Assembly (NCBI GenBank): GCA_002329155.1
Contig: DCXY01000047.1
Coordinates: forward strand, 18,013 to 54,289
Direction: 5' to 3'
DNA: 36,277 nt
From: Stenotrophomonas sp. UBA2124
GTDB lineage: Bacteria; Pseudomonadota; Gammaproteobacteria; Xanthomonadales; Xanthomonadaceae
The notes below the pieces were generated by a model. That model was not told the origin of the DNA, made no database searches, and saw nothing but the letters and a program-made list of their open reading frames with translations. Positions within the stretch are counted from its first letter, which is position 1; the number at the start of each line of letters is the position of its first letter. The position numbers and the translations under genes were made by a program. Shown here in pieces: positions 22,516-31,734 of this stretch.

Positions 22516-24360
22516 ATGCTGGATCTGATCAAGAGCGAACTGACGCGGTTCCGTGGCTGGGCCCTGGCACTGGCCGGCGTGCATCTGGTGGCACTGGGCT
22601 TCATGGCGCGCGTTGTTGATCTGGCGCAACAGCCGCTGGTGGTGCATTGGGTGATCGGCGGGCTGTATGCACTGGTGGGTCTGTTGTTCGGCCTCTATCA
22701 GCTGGGCAGTTACCGCAAGCCAAGCCAATGGTTGAACCTGCTGCATCGGCCCATGCCGCCGTACCGCATCGCCTTCGCGTTGATCATCACCGCAGCTTTG
22801 CTGTTGTTGCTGGTGGTCGCGTTGCCGGTGCTTCTGGTCGCGTTGTGGCAGCACAGCATGAGTGCGCGTGTGGTGGACCTGCGCCACTGGCTGCTGCCGC
22901 TCGCCGGCTGGTTGATCGCGCTGTGCGGATGGTTGGCAGGTGCCTTCTCGGCGCTGCGCGGTGCACGCTTGGCGGGTGCGGCACTGGTGCTGCTGGCGTG
23001 GATCATCACCAGCCGCGCTTACGGCTTCGGCGTGCTGGCGGTGGCGGTGATCGTGCTGGTCTGGCTCACCTGCCTGCTGCTGATTTCCTTCAAGCCCGAT
23101 CCCGCCGAGCCGCCGCGCAGCACCCCCGCCATCCTGCTGACGGCGTTGCCGTTGTCGATGGCGGTCTACCTGATGATCCTGCTGCTGGGCGTGGCCGCTG
23201 AGTTCGCATGGATCGCCCAGGGCTCGCATCCCAACAACACCGGCACGCCGCCGCCGGGTGGGCACAATCAGATGGAGAAGCTCGACGCGCGCGGCCGCAT
23301 GCTGGCCGCGCTGGAAGGCAGCCAATACGCCGACGCGGCGCTGCTGCGTGAGCAGATCAAGCTCTCCGAGCCGCAGGGCATCGGCGTGCAGGTACCGGTG
23401 CTGCCGCAGCGCAACGAGCTGGCCAATTTCCGCCCGATGGAATTGGACGATGCACGCCGCAACGTACGTTGGATCGTCAGTCATGACGACCTGCGCCTGC
23501 ATGGCTACGATCTGGCCACCCGCGCATCTGCAGGTGTTGTGGGTGTCGGCGCGGCGAAAGCGCCGTTCCGCGATGTGGTGCTGCCGGGCGAAGCACTGCC
23601 GGGCATGGAAGAGGGTGACGCGGTGCTGGTCGGTGGCGGCACGCTCTACCAGTACGTGAGCCAGAGCGGCCAGGCAGTCGCACGTATCCGGGTAGGCAAC
23701 GGTGAAACCCTGCTTGGCGGCAGCCCGGTGGGCGAAACGCTGGCCATGCTCAGCGACAAGGCCATCTATTTCTACGATGGGCGCGCGCTGCAGGAGAACC
23801 TGCAACTGCTCAAGCCACGCCTGCGCGTGCCGATGCCGGGCGCGATGGGCGACCTGCGCGGGCTTGATCTGATCGAGCTGATCGACGGCTATCTGGTCAC
23901 CTTCCTGTACTCGGCCAAATCACACGACATGATCGGTGCGGCGCCCTACCTGATGGCGGTGCGCGTGCATGACGATGGGCGTGTCGAGACCATCAACCGG
24001 CGTCCATTGAATTTCGACTACCCCGCGATCAAACGCTACAGCGCCTGGTGGCCATCACCCGTGCTGCACACGGTGCGCGAAGGTGCGCGCAATCTGTTTG
24101 CACCGCCACTGCCACTGGATGTCACCACGCCGGCGCCGATGCCACGCTGGGTGCTGTGGCTTGGCATCGCACTGTGCCTGTTGTCGCTGCTCGCTGCACT
24201 GTGGCTCAGCCGCACACGTGCGCTGTCGGTGACCGCGCGCATCGGCTGGGTGCTGGCCTGTGGCGTACTCGGGCTGCCTGCACTGTTGGCATTCAAATGG
24301 ATGGTGCCGCCGCGCGAAACGCTGGACGAGCTGCCGGCCGCCGCACTCGCCGCTTCCTGA
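22516..24360 (+). CDS. ABC transporter permease with large soluble domain
   Basis: A 614-residue membrane protein. About six to seven hydrophobic segments lie in residues 14-232, then a ~310-residue soluble stretch (about 232-541), then two more segments (about 543-566 and 575-598). The N-terminal part (MLDLIKSELTRFRGWALALAGVHLV, LGSYRKPSQWLNLLHRPMPPYRIAFALI) looks like an ABC-2 type permease. The soluble part has repeated strand-like stretches (GDAVLVGGGTLYQYVSQSG, GETLAMLSDKAIYFYDGRALQENLQLL, LIDGYLVTFLYSAKS) that suggest a beta-propeller-like fold, probably periplasmic if an even number of helices precedes it. I know no named family with this layout. It is the obvious membrane partner of the ATPase just upstream. 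Confidence 0.8.
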   Translation: MLDLIKSELTRFRGWALALAGVHLVALGFMARVVDLAQQPLVVHWVIGGLYALVGLLFGLYQLGSYRKPSQWLNLLHRPMPPYRIAFALIITAALLLLLVVALPVLLVALWQHSMSARVVDLRHWLLPLAGWLIALCGWLAGAFSALRGARLAGAALVLLAWIITSRAYGFGVLAVAVIVLVWLTCLLLISFKPDPAEPPRSTPAILLTALPLSMAVYLMILLLGVAAEFAWIAQGSHPNNTGTPPPGGHNQMEKLDARGRMLAALEGSQYADAALLREQIKLSEPQGIGVQVPVLPQRNELANFRPMELDDARRNVRWIVSHDDLRLHGYDLATRASAGVVGVGAAKAPFRDVVLPGEALPGMEEGDAVLVGGGTLYQYVSQSGQAVARIRVGNGETLLGGSPVGETLAMLSDKAIYFYDGRALQENLQLLKPRLRVPMPGAMGDLRGLDLIELIDGYLVTFLYSAKSHDMIGAAPYLMAVRVHDDGRVETINRRPLNFDYPAIKRYSAWWPSPVLHTVREGARNLFAPPLPLDVTTPAPMPRWVLWLGIALCLLSLLAALWLSRTRALSVTARIGWVLACGVLGLPALLAFKWMVPPRETLDELPAAALAAS

Positions 24361-24405
24361 CCCAGTACATGCAGCCTGCCGAGCGCCGGCTGCAAGGAGA
24401 CCCGC

Positions 24406-26577
24406 ATGTTGATATCCAGATGGTGGAAGGGCAGCGCCTGCGCGGCGGTTCTTGTTGCCTGCGGCGTGTCGTTGGCGGTGCAGGCCGCAGGCGCGGAAGG
24501 CGAGGGGGGTGCCGGAGTGAAGGCATTTGCTGCCGCACAGCGCCAGCGCCCACAGGCGCCACAGCTGCCGCGCAGCCGCTTCATGGTGGAGCCGGGCATC
24601 ACCTCGGTGGTGATCGCACCGGATGGTGCAACGTTGGCATGGCTGCAGCAGCGTGGGCACAGCCGCGAGGTATGGGTGCGAGCCACTGCGGAAGGAGCGG
24701 CGCCGCGGAAGCTGCTGGGCAGCACCAAGGCGCAGGAACTGAGCTGGACCACGGATGCACGCTGGCTGCTGCTGCAATCACCGGGCGAGGTATTCGCCCT
24801 CGCCGCGCAGGGGCAGGCGGGCTCCGGCCTGGTCACGCAACTTGGCGGAAGCGCCAAACGTGAGGTCCGTGGACTGGACTGCAGCCAGCCGGATGCCATT
24901 CTTGTCATCGAACAGGATGCGCGTGATGCCAGTGGCACGGTGGCCGGTTGGTCGCTGCTGCGCGTGGACATGCAGGGCAGGCGCACGCGGCTGTGGCATG
25001 ACCGGCAGCAGATCACCGAGGGGCTGGTGGACGCGCAGGGCAGGTTGGCATGGCTGCAGCGTGTGGAGGGCACAACGCTGGTGCTGCACCATGTGCAGGG
25101 CGGCACGCTGCAGCCTGTGCTGCGCTGTGCCGATCTCTACCGCTGCCGCCCATTGGCAAGCCAGGCGGATGGAAGCGTGCTGTTGCTTTCCGACCTGGGG
25201 GCCGACCTGACCGCATTGCAGGCCTTGTCTGCCGATGGCAGCAGGCGCACCGTGCTGGGTGATGCACAGGGCGGTGCCGACGTGGATGAGGTGGTACTCG
25301 ATCCACTGACCGCGCAGCCGCGCCTGGTGGCATGGCGCAGTGATGCGCCCCGCCTGCGTGCAGTGGAGCGCGCCGATGCCATGGCGCTCACTACACTGCA
25401 GGCACGCCTGCCCGGTCGTGATCTGGCACTGCAGGTTGCTGGCGACAGCTGGCTGGTGGAAGAGCGCGGCGGCAGCCAGCAGGGCCGGCGCTGGCATCTG
25501 TTCAATCCGCGCACGCAGGCGCTGCAGTTCCTGTTCGACGATGCGTTGCAGGGAACACGCGATGGCAAACCCGCTGTTCCCATTGCAGCGGCCAGTGCCG
25601 CGGAGGTGCTGCCGGTTCGCTGGCGTGCCTCCGATGGCCTGATGCTGCATGGCTGGCTGACCCTGCCACCGGGCCGGAATGCGGCAACGCTGCCGCTGGT
25701 GGTCAACGTGCACGGCGGGCCGTGGAATCACTGGGGGCCGCAGTTCCGTGCAAGCACGCAGCTGCTGGCCAATCGTGGCTACGCGGTGTTCGAGCCGAAT
25801 CCGCGCTCGTCCACCGGTTTTGGGCGCCATTACGCGATGGCCGGTGGCAGTGATTTCGGCAATGGCCGTGTGCAGCAGGACATCGTTGAAGGCACGCGCT
25901 GGCTGCTGGCGCAGGGTATTGGTGATGCCAATCATGTAGGCATCACCGGTGCTTCCTTCGGCGGCTATTCCACGCTGCTGGGGCTGAGCTTCCAGCCGGA
26001 GCTGTTCAAGGTGGGCGTGGCGGCGGTACCGCCGCCGGATTTCGGCTGGGTGCTGCGCTGGATACTGCGCAACCCCGAGGCGCTGCAGCTGAGCAACGTC
26101 GTGCCGATGCGCGACTGGTCGCGGATGATGGGGCTGGATACCGACGATGCGGCGATGATGCAGCGCCTGCATGCACAGTCACCCTTGGCCAATGCAGCGC
26201 GGATGAAACGGCCGCTGCTGATCGCCGCAGGTGGCCAGGACCAGCGCGTCGGCATTGCCGGCGTCATCGAGTATGCCGCGCGGCTGAAGCTGGCCGGTGC
26301 CGATGCCAGCCTGCTGGTCGATGCCGATGCCGGCCATTCCAACCGGCAGCCGTTGGCGCGCGAAGCCACGCTGTTCGCGATGGAGCAGTTGTTGCATGTG
26401 CATCTGGGTGGCGCGGCGCCGCAGCCACCCGATGGCGAAGTGCGTGCCTACCTGCGCGACAGCCTGCGCATGAGCAGCGCGGATTTCGCAGCTTATGCCA
26501 GGCCGGGGATGAGCCCGCCCGACCCGCAGGCCGCGCAGGGTGCTGCGTCGCTCAGGCCACGAACGGCCGGAAACTGA
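24406..26577 (+). CDS. Exported S9 family peptidase (prolyl oligopeptidase type)
   Basis: A 723-residue serine peptidase. A signal sequence at about 1-30 (CAAVLVACGVSLAVQAAGA) is followed by an N-terminal propeller-like region to about 400 and an alpha/beta-hydrolase domain. The catalytic triad is S517 (GASFGGYS), D612 (GGQDQRVG) and H644 (DAGHSN). The oxyanion-region motif NVHGGPW and YAVFEPNPRSSTGFG are typical of S9C acylaminoacyl/dipeptidyl peptidases. A strong AAGGAGA ribosome site lies 5 bases before the ATG. It begins 45 bases after the permease and should be co-transcribed under the GntR repressor. Its last 26 bases overlap the end of converging ppx. Peptide cleavage in the periplasm is inferred. 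Confidence 0.9.
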   Translation: MLISRWWKGSACAAVLVACGVSLAVQAAGAEGEGGAGVKAFAAAQRQRPQAPQLPRSRFMVEPGITSVVIAPDGATLAWLQQRGHSREVWVRATAEGAAPRKLLGSTKAQELSWTTDARWLLLQSPGEVFALAAQGQAGSGLVTQLGGSAKREVRGLDCSQPDAILVIEQDARDASGTVAGWSLLRVDMQGRRTRLWHDRQQITEGLVDAQGRLAWLQRVEGTTLVLHHVQGGTLQPVLRCADLYRCRPLASQADGSVLLLSDLGADLTALQALSADGSRRTVLGDAQGGADVDEVVLDPLTAQPRLVAWRSDAPRLRAVERADAMALTTLQARLPGRDLALQVAGDSWLVEERGGSQQGRRWHLFNPRTQALQFLFDDALQGTRDGKPAVPIAAASAAEVLPVRWRASDGLMLHGWLTLPPGRNAATLPLVVNVHGGPWNHWGPQFRASTQLLANRGYAVFEPNPRSSTGFGRHYAMAGGSDFGNGRVQQDIVEGTRWLLAQGIGDANHVGITGASFGGYSTLLGLSFQPELFKVGVAAVPPPDFGWVLRWILRNPEALQLSNVVPMRDWSRMMGLDTDDAAMMQRLHAQSPLANAARMKRPLLIAAGGQDQRVGIAGVIEYAARLKLAGADASLLVDADAGHSNRQPLAREATLFAMEQLLHVHLGGAAPQPPDGEVRAYLRDSLRMSSADFAAYARPGMSPPDPQAAQGAASLRPRTAGN

Positions 26578-28078
26578 TGCCCAGGCCGGAGATGCCTTCG
26601 GCTTCGCCCACCAGGTCGGCACGCAGCAGCGGGCGGGCGTCGATGAAGTCCTTGGACAGCACCAGCGACAGCGTGTTGCCGTCCACCGACAGGTCCAGCG
26701 TCGGTATCGGGTCCGGCTCATGCGCGCGGTGCAGCAGCACCGCCAGCCGCAGCAGCGCGGCTGTGCGCTTGGCCGGCTGCAGCAGGCGTTCGGGCAATGC
26801 ATCGAACGCGGTCTTGGAGATGTTGCGCCGGTGGCTGCGGATGAGCGCCGCCAGCATCTGCTGTTCCTGCCGCGAGAAGCCGGCGATGTCCGAGTTCTCG
26901 ATCACATACGCGCCGTGGGTGTGGTAACCACTGTGCGCGATCATCAGTCCCAGCTCGTGCAGGCGCGCGGCCCATCCCAGCATGCGCGCATCGTCCGATT
27001 CCAGGTTCCAGTCGCCGGCCACCTGCGCGAACAGGCGCTGTGCGGTGGCTTCCACGCGCTGTGCCTGAACTTCGTCGATGGCGTAGCGGTTGGTCAGGGC
27101 CATGACCGATTCGTCGCGCGGGTCGTTGTCGTTGGCGCGGCCCATGATGTCGTAGAGGATGCCCTCGCGCATCGCAGCCTTGCTCACCAGCAGCTTCTGC
27201 AGGCCCAGCGCCTGGAAGGCGGCCTCGAGCACCAGTACGCCACCGGCGATGATCGGGCGCCGCTCGCTGGACAGCGTGGGCAGGTTGATGTCGTCGATGT
27301 GCTTGGCGCGCAGCAGCTCCTCGCGCAGCTGCGGCAGCGCCTCGGCGGTGATGGCGCCCTTGCTGAGCTTCATTGCCGCGCAGATGTCGCTGATGGCCTT
27401 GTGCGTGCCCGATGAACCCAGCGCCTCCTGCCAACCCAGTGCCTTGTACTTGTTGGCGAAGGGCTGGAACTCGGCACCGATTTCGGTAAGCGCGTCCTTC
27501 CAGCGTTTCTTGCTCAGCTTGCCGCCGGGAAAGAACCGGCGCGTGCTGGCGATGCAGCCTGCCTGCAGGCTCTCGCGCTCCAGGGTCTGCATGCCTTCGC
27601 CGATGATGAACTCGGTGGATCCGCCACCAATGTCGATCACCAGCCGGTGCTGGCCGGCCTTAGGCGGCTGCGCATGGGCTACGCCCAGGTAGATCAGGCG
27701 CGCTTCCTCGCGCCCGCTGACCACTTCGATGGCATGGCCCAGCGCGGTCTCGGCCGGCATAAGGAAGGTCAGCGGCGAGCGCAGCTGGCGCACGGTGTTG
27801 GTGGCCAGTGCACGCACGCGGTAGGGCGGAATATTGCGGATGCGCTGGCCAAAGCGGGCCAGACATTCCAGCGCGCGCTGGCGGGCCTCGGCCGACAGGC
27901 CGCCCTTGCCATCCAGGCCGTCGGCCATGCGTACGGTTTCGCGCAGGCGGTCCACCACCCGCAGCTGCCCGAGCAGGTAGCGGGCAATGACCATGTGGAA
28001 ACTGTTGGACCCCAGGTCGATGGCGGCCAGCAGGTCGCCGTCCTGCAGGGGCGGGGGTGTCGTTGAGGACTGGGGCAT
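26552..28078 (-). CDS. ppx: Exopolyphosphatase / guanosine pentaphosphate phosphatase
   Basis: This 508-residue Ppx/GppA enzyme releases phosphate from polyphosphate ends. The actin-like N-terminal domains show AAIDLGSNSFHMVIAR, RVRALATNTVRQL, VVSGREEARLIYLGV, LVIDIGGGSTEFIIGE and PIIAGGVLVLEAAF. The C-terminal half is an HD-type helical domain (AARLHELGLMIAHSGYHTHGAYV). Length matches E. coli Ppx. The start ATG gives MPQSSTTPPPLQDGDLLAAIDLG; the frame is open upstream. A TACCAT word ends 7 bases before it, hinting at a leaderless transcript. It lies 133 bases after ppk, so it may be read from both. Its 3' end overlaps the S9 peptidase gene tail to tail. Confidence 0.95.
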   Translation of the reverse strand: MPQSSTTPPPLQDGDLLAAIDLGSNSFHMVIARYLLGQLRVVDRLRETVRMADGLDGKGGLSAEARQRALECLARFGQRIRNIPPYRVRALATNTVRQLRSPLTFLMPAETALGHAIEVVSGREEARLIYLGVAHAQPPKAGQHRLVIDIGGGSTEFIIGEGMQTLERESLQAGCIASTRRFFPGGKLSKKRWKDALTEIGAEFQPFANKYKALGWQEALGSSGTHKAISDICAAMKLSKGAITAEALPQLREELLRAKHIDDINLPTLSSERRPIIAGGVLVLEAAFQALGLQKLLVSKAAMREGILYDIMGRANDNDPRDESVMALTNRYAIDEVQAQRVEATAQRLFAQVAGDWNLESDDARMLGWAARLHELGLMIAHSGYHTHGAYVIENSDIAGFSRQEQQMLAALIRSHRRNISKTAFDALPERLLQPAKRTAALLRLAVLLHRAHEPDPIPTLDLSVDGNTLSLVLSKDFIDARPLLRADLVGEAEGISGLGISFRPFVA

Positions 28079-28085
28079 GGGCGGA

Positions 28086-28091
28086 ATGGTA
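28086..28091 (-). promoter_or_regulatory. Candidate -10 box for ppx (leaderless?)
   Basis: TACCAT on the minus strand is followed by TCCGCCC and the ATG, the same layout as before lpxH. The 133-base ppk-ppx gap shows no T-rich terminator, so read-through from ppk is also possible. Confidence 0.3.
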
Positions 28092-28211
28092 GCCGATGAA
28101 AGAACCGGGATGCGCACGAACATAAAAACGGCGAACGTAGAAACCGGTGAAGGCCGCACACTTGGCCGGCCCCCACGGGTTCGCGTTCGCAATGCTTCCT
28201 GTTGGTTGAAC

Positions 28212-30305
28212 TTACAGGCCTTCGAGCAGGGCCTGCTGGGCTGAATGTGGCGGCTGATCCGGTGCGGGTTCACACTTCCGGTAACGGCCGTCGGCCTGCA
28301 GTTCCCAGGCGTTGAGGTTGTCGTCCAGGTAGTTCTGCAGCACCTCGCGGTAGATGCGCTTGGACAGGTCGCGGTCCAGCACCGGGAAGCAGGTTTCCAC
28401 GCGCCGCAGCAGGTTGCGTTCCAGCCAGTCGGCGCTGGCGCAGAACAGCTCCGGTGCGCCGTTGTTGCCGAACCAGTACACGCGGCTGTGCTCCAGGAAG
28501 CGGCCAACGATGGATCGCACGCGGATGTTCTCCGACACGCCTTCCACGCCCGGGCGCAGGGTGCAGGCACCACGCACGATCAGATCCACCTGCACGCCGG
28601 CCTGCGCGGCCGCATACAGGGCGCGTATCACCTGCGCCTCGTTGAGGGCATTCATCTTGGCGATGATGCGCGCCGGCTTGCCCTCGCGTGCCAGCCTGGT
28701 CTCGCGCTCGATGCGCTTGAGCAGGCCGGTATGCAGGGTGAACGGCGACTGCAGCAGGCACTTGAGCTTCATCTTCGGTGCCAGCCCGGACAACTGCTGG
28801 AACAGCAGGTGCACATCGTTGCCGATGTCCGCATCGGCGGTGATCAGGCTCAGGTCGGTGTACGCGCGGGCAGTGCCGCTGTGGTAGTTGCCGGTGCCCA
28901 GGTGCACGTAGCGGCGCAGCTTGCGGCCTTCGCGGCGCACGATGAGCAGCATCTTGGCGTGGGTCTTGTAGCCCACCACGCCGTACACCACCTGCACGCC
29001 GGCATCCTGCAGGCGGTCGGCCAGGCCCAGGTTGGCCTCTTCGTCGAAACGTGCGCGCAGCTCCACCACCACGGTCACGTCCTTGCCGTTGCGCGCGGCC
29101 TGGATCAGCGCCTCGACGATGCCCGAATCCTTGCCGGTGCGGTACAGCGTCTGCTTGATGGCCAGCACGTTCGGATCCACCGCGGCCTCGCGGATCAGAT
29201 CGAGCACGGTGCTGAACGAATCGAAGGGGTGGTGCAGCAGGATGTCGCGCCGCGCCACCAGGTCGAAGATGCCTTCGGAGGTCTTGAGCACGCGCGGGGT
29301 CATGGGCGGGTACTTCAGGTCCGGGCGCTGCAGCAGGTCATACACCTGGATGACGCGGTTGAGGTTGACCGGGCCGTCGATGCGGTAGGCGGCGTTTTCG
29401 GACAGGCCGAAATTCTGCAGCAGGGTCTGCATGATCGGCTTGGGGCAGTCGTGCGCTATCTCCAGCCGCACGGCGGGGCGGTAGCCGCGGTCCACCAGCT
29501 CATCGCGCAGCGCCAGCGCCAGGTTTTCCACTTCTTCCTCGTCCACCACCAGCTCGGAGTTGCGGGTGACGCGGAACTGGTAGGCACCCTGCACATCCAT
29601 GCCGGGGAACAGCTCATCGACGAAGGCCGACAGCACCGCCGACAGCAGTACGAAGTTCTGCGGGCCGCCCAGCGATTCGGGCAGCTGGATGATGCGCGGC
29701 AGCGAACGCGGTGCGCGTACCAGTGCCAGGTGGCCGGTACGGCCGAACGCATCGGTGCCCTTGAGCACCACCACGATGTTCAGCGATTTGTTGAGGATCT
29801 TCGGGAACGGGTGCGACGGGTCCAGGCCCAGCGGCGACAGCACCGGCATGATCTCGTTGCGGAAGTAGGCACGCAGCCAGCGGCGCTGGCGCACGGTCCA
29901 GGATTTCTGCGCCAGGATGCCCACGCCGCTTTCAGCCAGCGCCGGGCGCAGCACCTGGTTCCAGCAGCGGTACTGCTGCTCCACCAGCTCGGCGGCGCGG
30001 TCATGGATGGCGGTGAGGATGGCCTGCGGGCTCATGCCATCGGGTGCCGGTGGCAGGCCGAACTCCTGTGCGTGGCGTACCGCCGCGGCACGGATCTCGA
30101 AGAATTCATCCAGGTTGGTGCAGGAGATGCACAGGAAGCGCAGGCGCTCCAGCAGCGGCACCTGTTCGTCCATGGCTTGGGCCAGCACGCGGAAGTTGAA
30201 ATCCAGCTGCGACAGCTCCCGGTTGATGTACAGCGCCGGATCGCGCAACGGATCGGTGGTGGCAGCGGCGGCGGGGGTGGGTGGTGTCGGGCTGGGGGGA
30301 GTCAT
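28212..30305 (-). CDS. ppk: Polyphosphate kinase 1
   Basis: This 697-residue enzyme reversibly makes polyphosphate from ATP. The N-terminal segment (YINRELSQLDFNFRVL ... LCISCTNLDEFFEIR) is the PPK1 signature. The catalytic domain has YRTGKDSGIVEALIQAA, VVELRARFDEEANL, the autophosphorylated histidine H449 in VGYKTHAKMLLI, and the second catalytic histidine in FLEHSRVYWF with SADWLERNL. Length is standard. The first ~20 residues are Pro/Ala-rich. The ATG overlaps the phoR stop as ATGA (4 bases), so ppk is co-transcribed and translationally coupled with the phosphate sensor, linking phosphate signalling to polyphosphate stores. Confidence 0.97.
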   Translation of the reverse strand: MTPPSPTPPTPAAAATTDPLRDPALYINRELSQLDFNFRVLAQAMDEQVPLLERLRFLCISCTNLDEFFEIRAAAVRHAQEFGLPPAPDGMSPQAILTAIHDRAAELVEQQYRCWNQVLRPALAESGVGILAQKSWTVRQRRWLRAYFRNEIMPVLSPLGLDPSHPFPKILNKSLNIVVVLKGTDAFGRTGHLALVRAPRSLPRIIQLPESLGGPQNFVLLSAVLSAFVDELFPGMDVQGAYQFRVTRNSELVVDEEEVENLALALRDELVDRGYRPAVRLEIAHDCPKPIMQTLLQNFGLSENAAYRIDGPVNLNRVIQVYDLLQRPDLKYPPMTPRVLKTSEGIFDLVARRDILLHHPFDSFSTVLDLIREAAVDPNVLAIKQTLYRTGKDSGIVEALIQAARNGKDVTVVVELRARFDEEANLGLADRLQDAGVQVVYGVVGYKTHAKMLLIVRREGRKLRRYVHLGTGNYHSGTARAYTDLSLITADADIGNDVHLLFQQLSGLAPKMKLKCLLQSPFTLHTGLLKRIERETRLAREGKPARIIAKMNALNEAQVIRALYAAAQAGVQVDLIVRGACTLRPGVEGVSENIRVRSIVGRFLEHSRVYWFGNNGAPELFCASADWLERNLLRRVETCFPVLDRDLSKRIYREVLQNYLDDNLNAWELQADGRYRKCEPAPDQPPHSAQQALLEGL

Positions 30306-31642
30306 GCGGGAGAGTCTTCGTTGAACGGGGTCGGGGGGGTATTGCTGCGCACGCGTACGTGCTCGGCATCGAAGTGGCAGGCAAAGGTGCTGCCTTGTCC
30401 CACTTCGCTGCGTATTTCAAGGCGTGCCTGGTGCAGGCCCAGGATGTGCTTGACGATGGACAGGCCCAGGCCGGTACCGCCGCTCTCACGTGAGCGGCTG
30501 CTGGAGACGCGGTAGAAGCGTTCGGTCAGGCGCGGCAGGTGGTTGGCGGGGATGCCGTAGCCGGTATCGCTCACCGACAGCACCGCACCCTTGCCTTCGC
30601 GGGCGAACACGACATTGATGCTGCCGCCGGCCGGGGTGTAGCGCACCGCGTTGGTCAGCAGGTTGGAGAAGGCGCTGTGCAGTTCCTTGGTGGAGCCGGC
30701 CAGATCCACGCCGGCCTGGTCCTCGATGGTGATGCTGTGGCGGCCCTGGCTGTGCGCCTCGCCCTCGCGCCGCAGCGAGGCCAGCATGGAAGTCATGGGC
30801 ACTTTTTCCAGCTCGGTGTGGCGCTGCGATTCCAGCCGCGACAGGGTCAGCAGGTCTTCCACCAGCTGTGCCATGCGCTGCGACTGCTTGCGCATTTCCG
30901 CCAGCATCGGCCCGGTGTCCGGGAAGTCTTCCGGGTCCATCATGTCCAGGTAGCCGTGCACCACGGTCAGCGGTGTGCGCAGCTCGTGCGAGACGTTGGC
31001 CACGAAGTCGCGGCGCACCTGTTCCAGGTGCAGCAGTTTGGTGACATCGCGTGCCACCAGCAGCCAGTGGTGGTCCGAATAGGGGATCAGCCGCAGGTGC
31101 AGGCGGATGGCCGGGTCCACCGGCGAGTTGGCGTCCAGAATGGGCTCGGCGTTGCGGCCACCGGCCAGCCAGTGCGCCAGCGGCAGCGGCTGCAACCGCT
31201 CCACCAGCGGTGCGCCCATGTCGGCCGGGTGCTGCAGGCCCAGCAGGGTGCTTGCCGCCTCGTTGAACCACTGCACGCGCTGGGTGTTGCGGTCCACCAC
31301 TACCACCGCATCGGGCAGGGCCGCGGCGGCGGCACGGTAGCTGCGCAGCATGTCGATCAGGCGCCGCTTGCGCCCGCGCATTTCCTGCTGGTTGCGGAAC
31401 AGCAGGTGGTCCAGCTCGTTCCAAACACCGGCTGCCTCGGCCGTTTCCCAACGCTGGCGTGCGGTGAGCCGCAGCAGCACCTGCTGCAGTCGCCAGTAGT
31501 GCCAGACCAGGATCACCAACGCCATGACCGCCACGCTCCAGCCCGGGTAGCCGATCACCGCACCCAACACCCCGGCCAGCAACAGCAGCGCGGCCACGGT
31601 GGCCAGCGTCTTGAACCAGGCGGATCGGAATTGGCGGGGCAT
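30302..31642 (-). CDS. phoR: Phosphate regulon sensor histidine kinase PhoR
   Basis: This 446-residue kinase has two membrane helices at about 13-48 joined by a tiny loop, so it has no periplasmic sensor, as in E. coli PhoR. A PAS domain follows (about 105-205, PDAVVVVDRNTQRVQWFNEAA), then the HisKA domain with H219 in FVANVSHELRTPL and the ATPase domain with N, G1 and G2 boxes (SNLLTNAVRYTPAGG, VSDTGYGIP, GGTGLGLSIVKHIL). It should phosphorylate PhoB when phosphate is low. The start ATG gives MPRQFRSAWFK; the gap to phoB is 92 bases. The Pst-PhoU complex that normally controls PhoR is not in this window. Confidence 0.95.
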   Translation of the reverse strand: MPRQFRSAWFKTLATVAALLLLAGVLGAVIGYPGWSVAVMALVILVWHYWRLQQVLLRLTARQRWETAEAAGVWNELDHLLFRNQQEMRGRKRRLIDMLRSYRAAAAALPDAVVVVDRNTQRVQWFNEAASTLLGLQHPADMGAPLVERLQPLPLAHWLAGGRNAEPILDANSPVDPAIRLHLRLIPYSDHHWLLVARDVTKLLHLEQVRRDFVANVSHELRTPLTVVHGYLDMMDPEDFPDTGPMLAEMRKQSQRMAQLVEDLLTLSRLESQRHTELEKVPMTSMLASLRREGEAHSQGRHSITIEDQAGVDLAGSTKELHSAFSNLLTNAVRYTPAGGSINVVFAREGKGAVLSVSDTGYGIPANHLPRLTERFYRVSSSRSRESGGTGLGLSIVKHILGLHQARLEIRSEVGQGSTFACHFDAEHVRVRSNTPPTPFNEDSPA

Positions 31643-31734
31643 TGCGTTCTCGGGTGGTGCGGGGGTGGGTTCTGGTGGAGAACCCCGGGTTATAGCATCA
31701 AGCGCGGATGACAGTTGCAGTGCCCCGGGGTGCT

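Noticed and set aside
28245..30515. A 756-codon frame antisense to ppk
   Set aside because: Shadow of ppk; composition typical of antisense frames and no motif.
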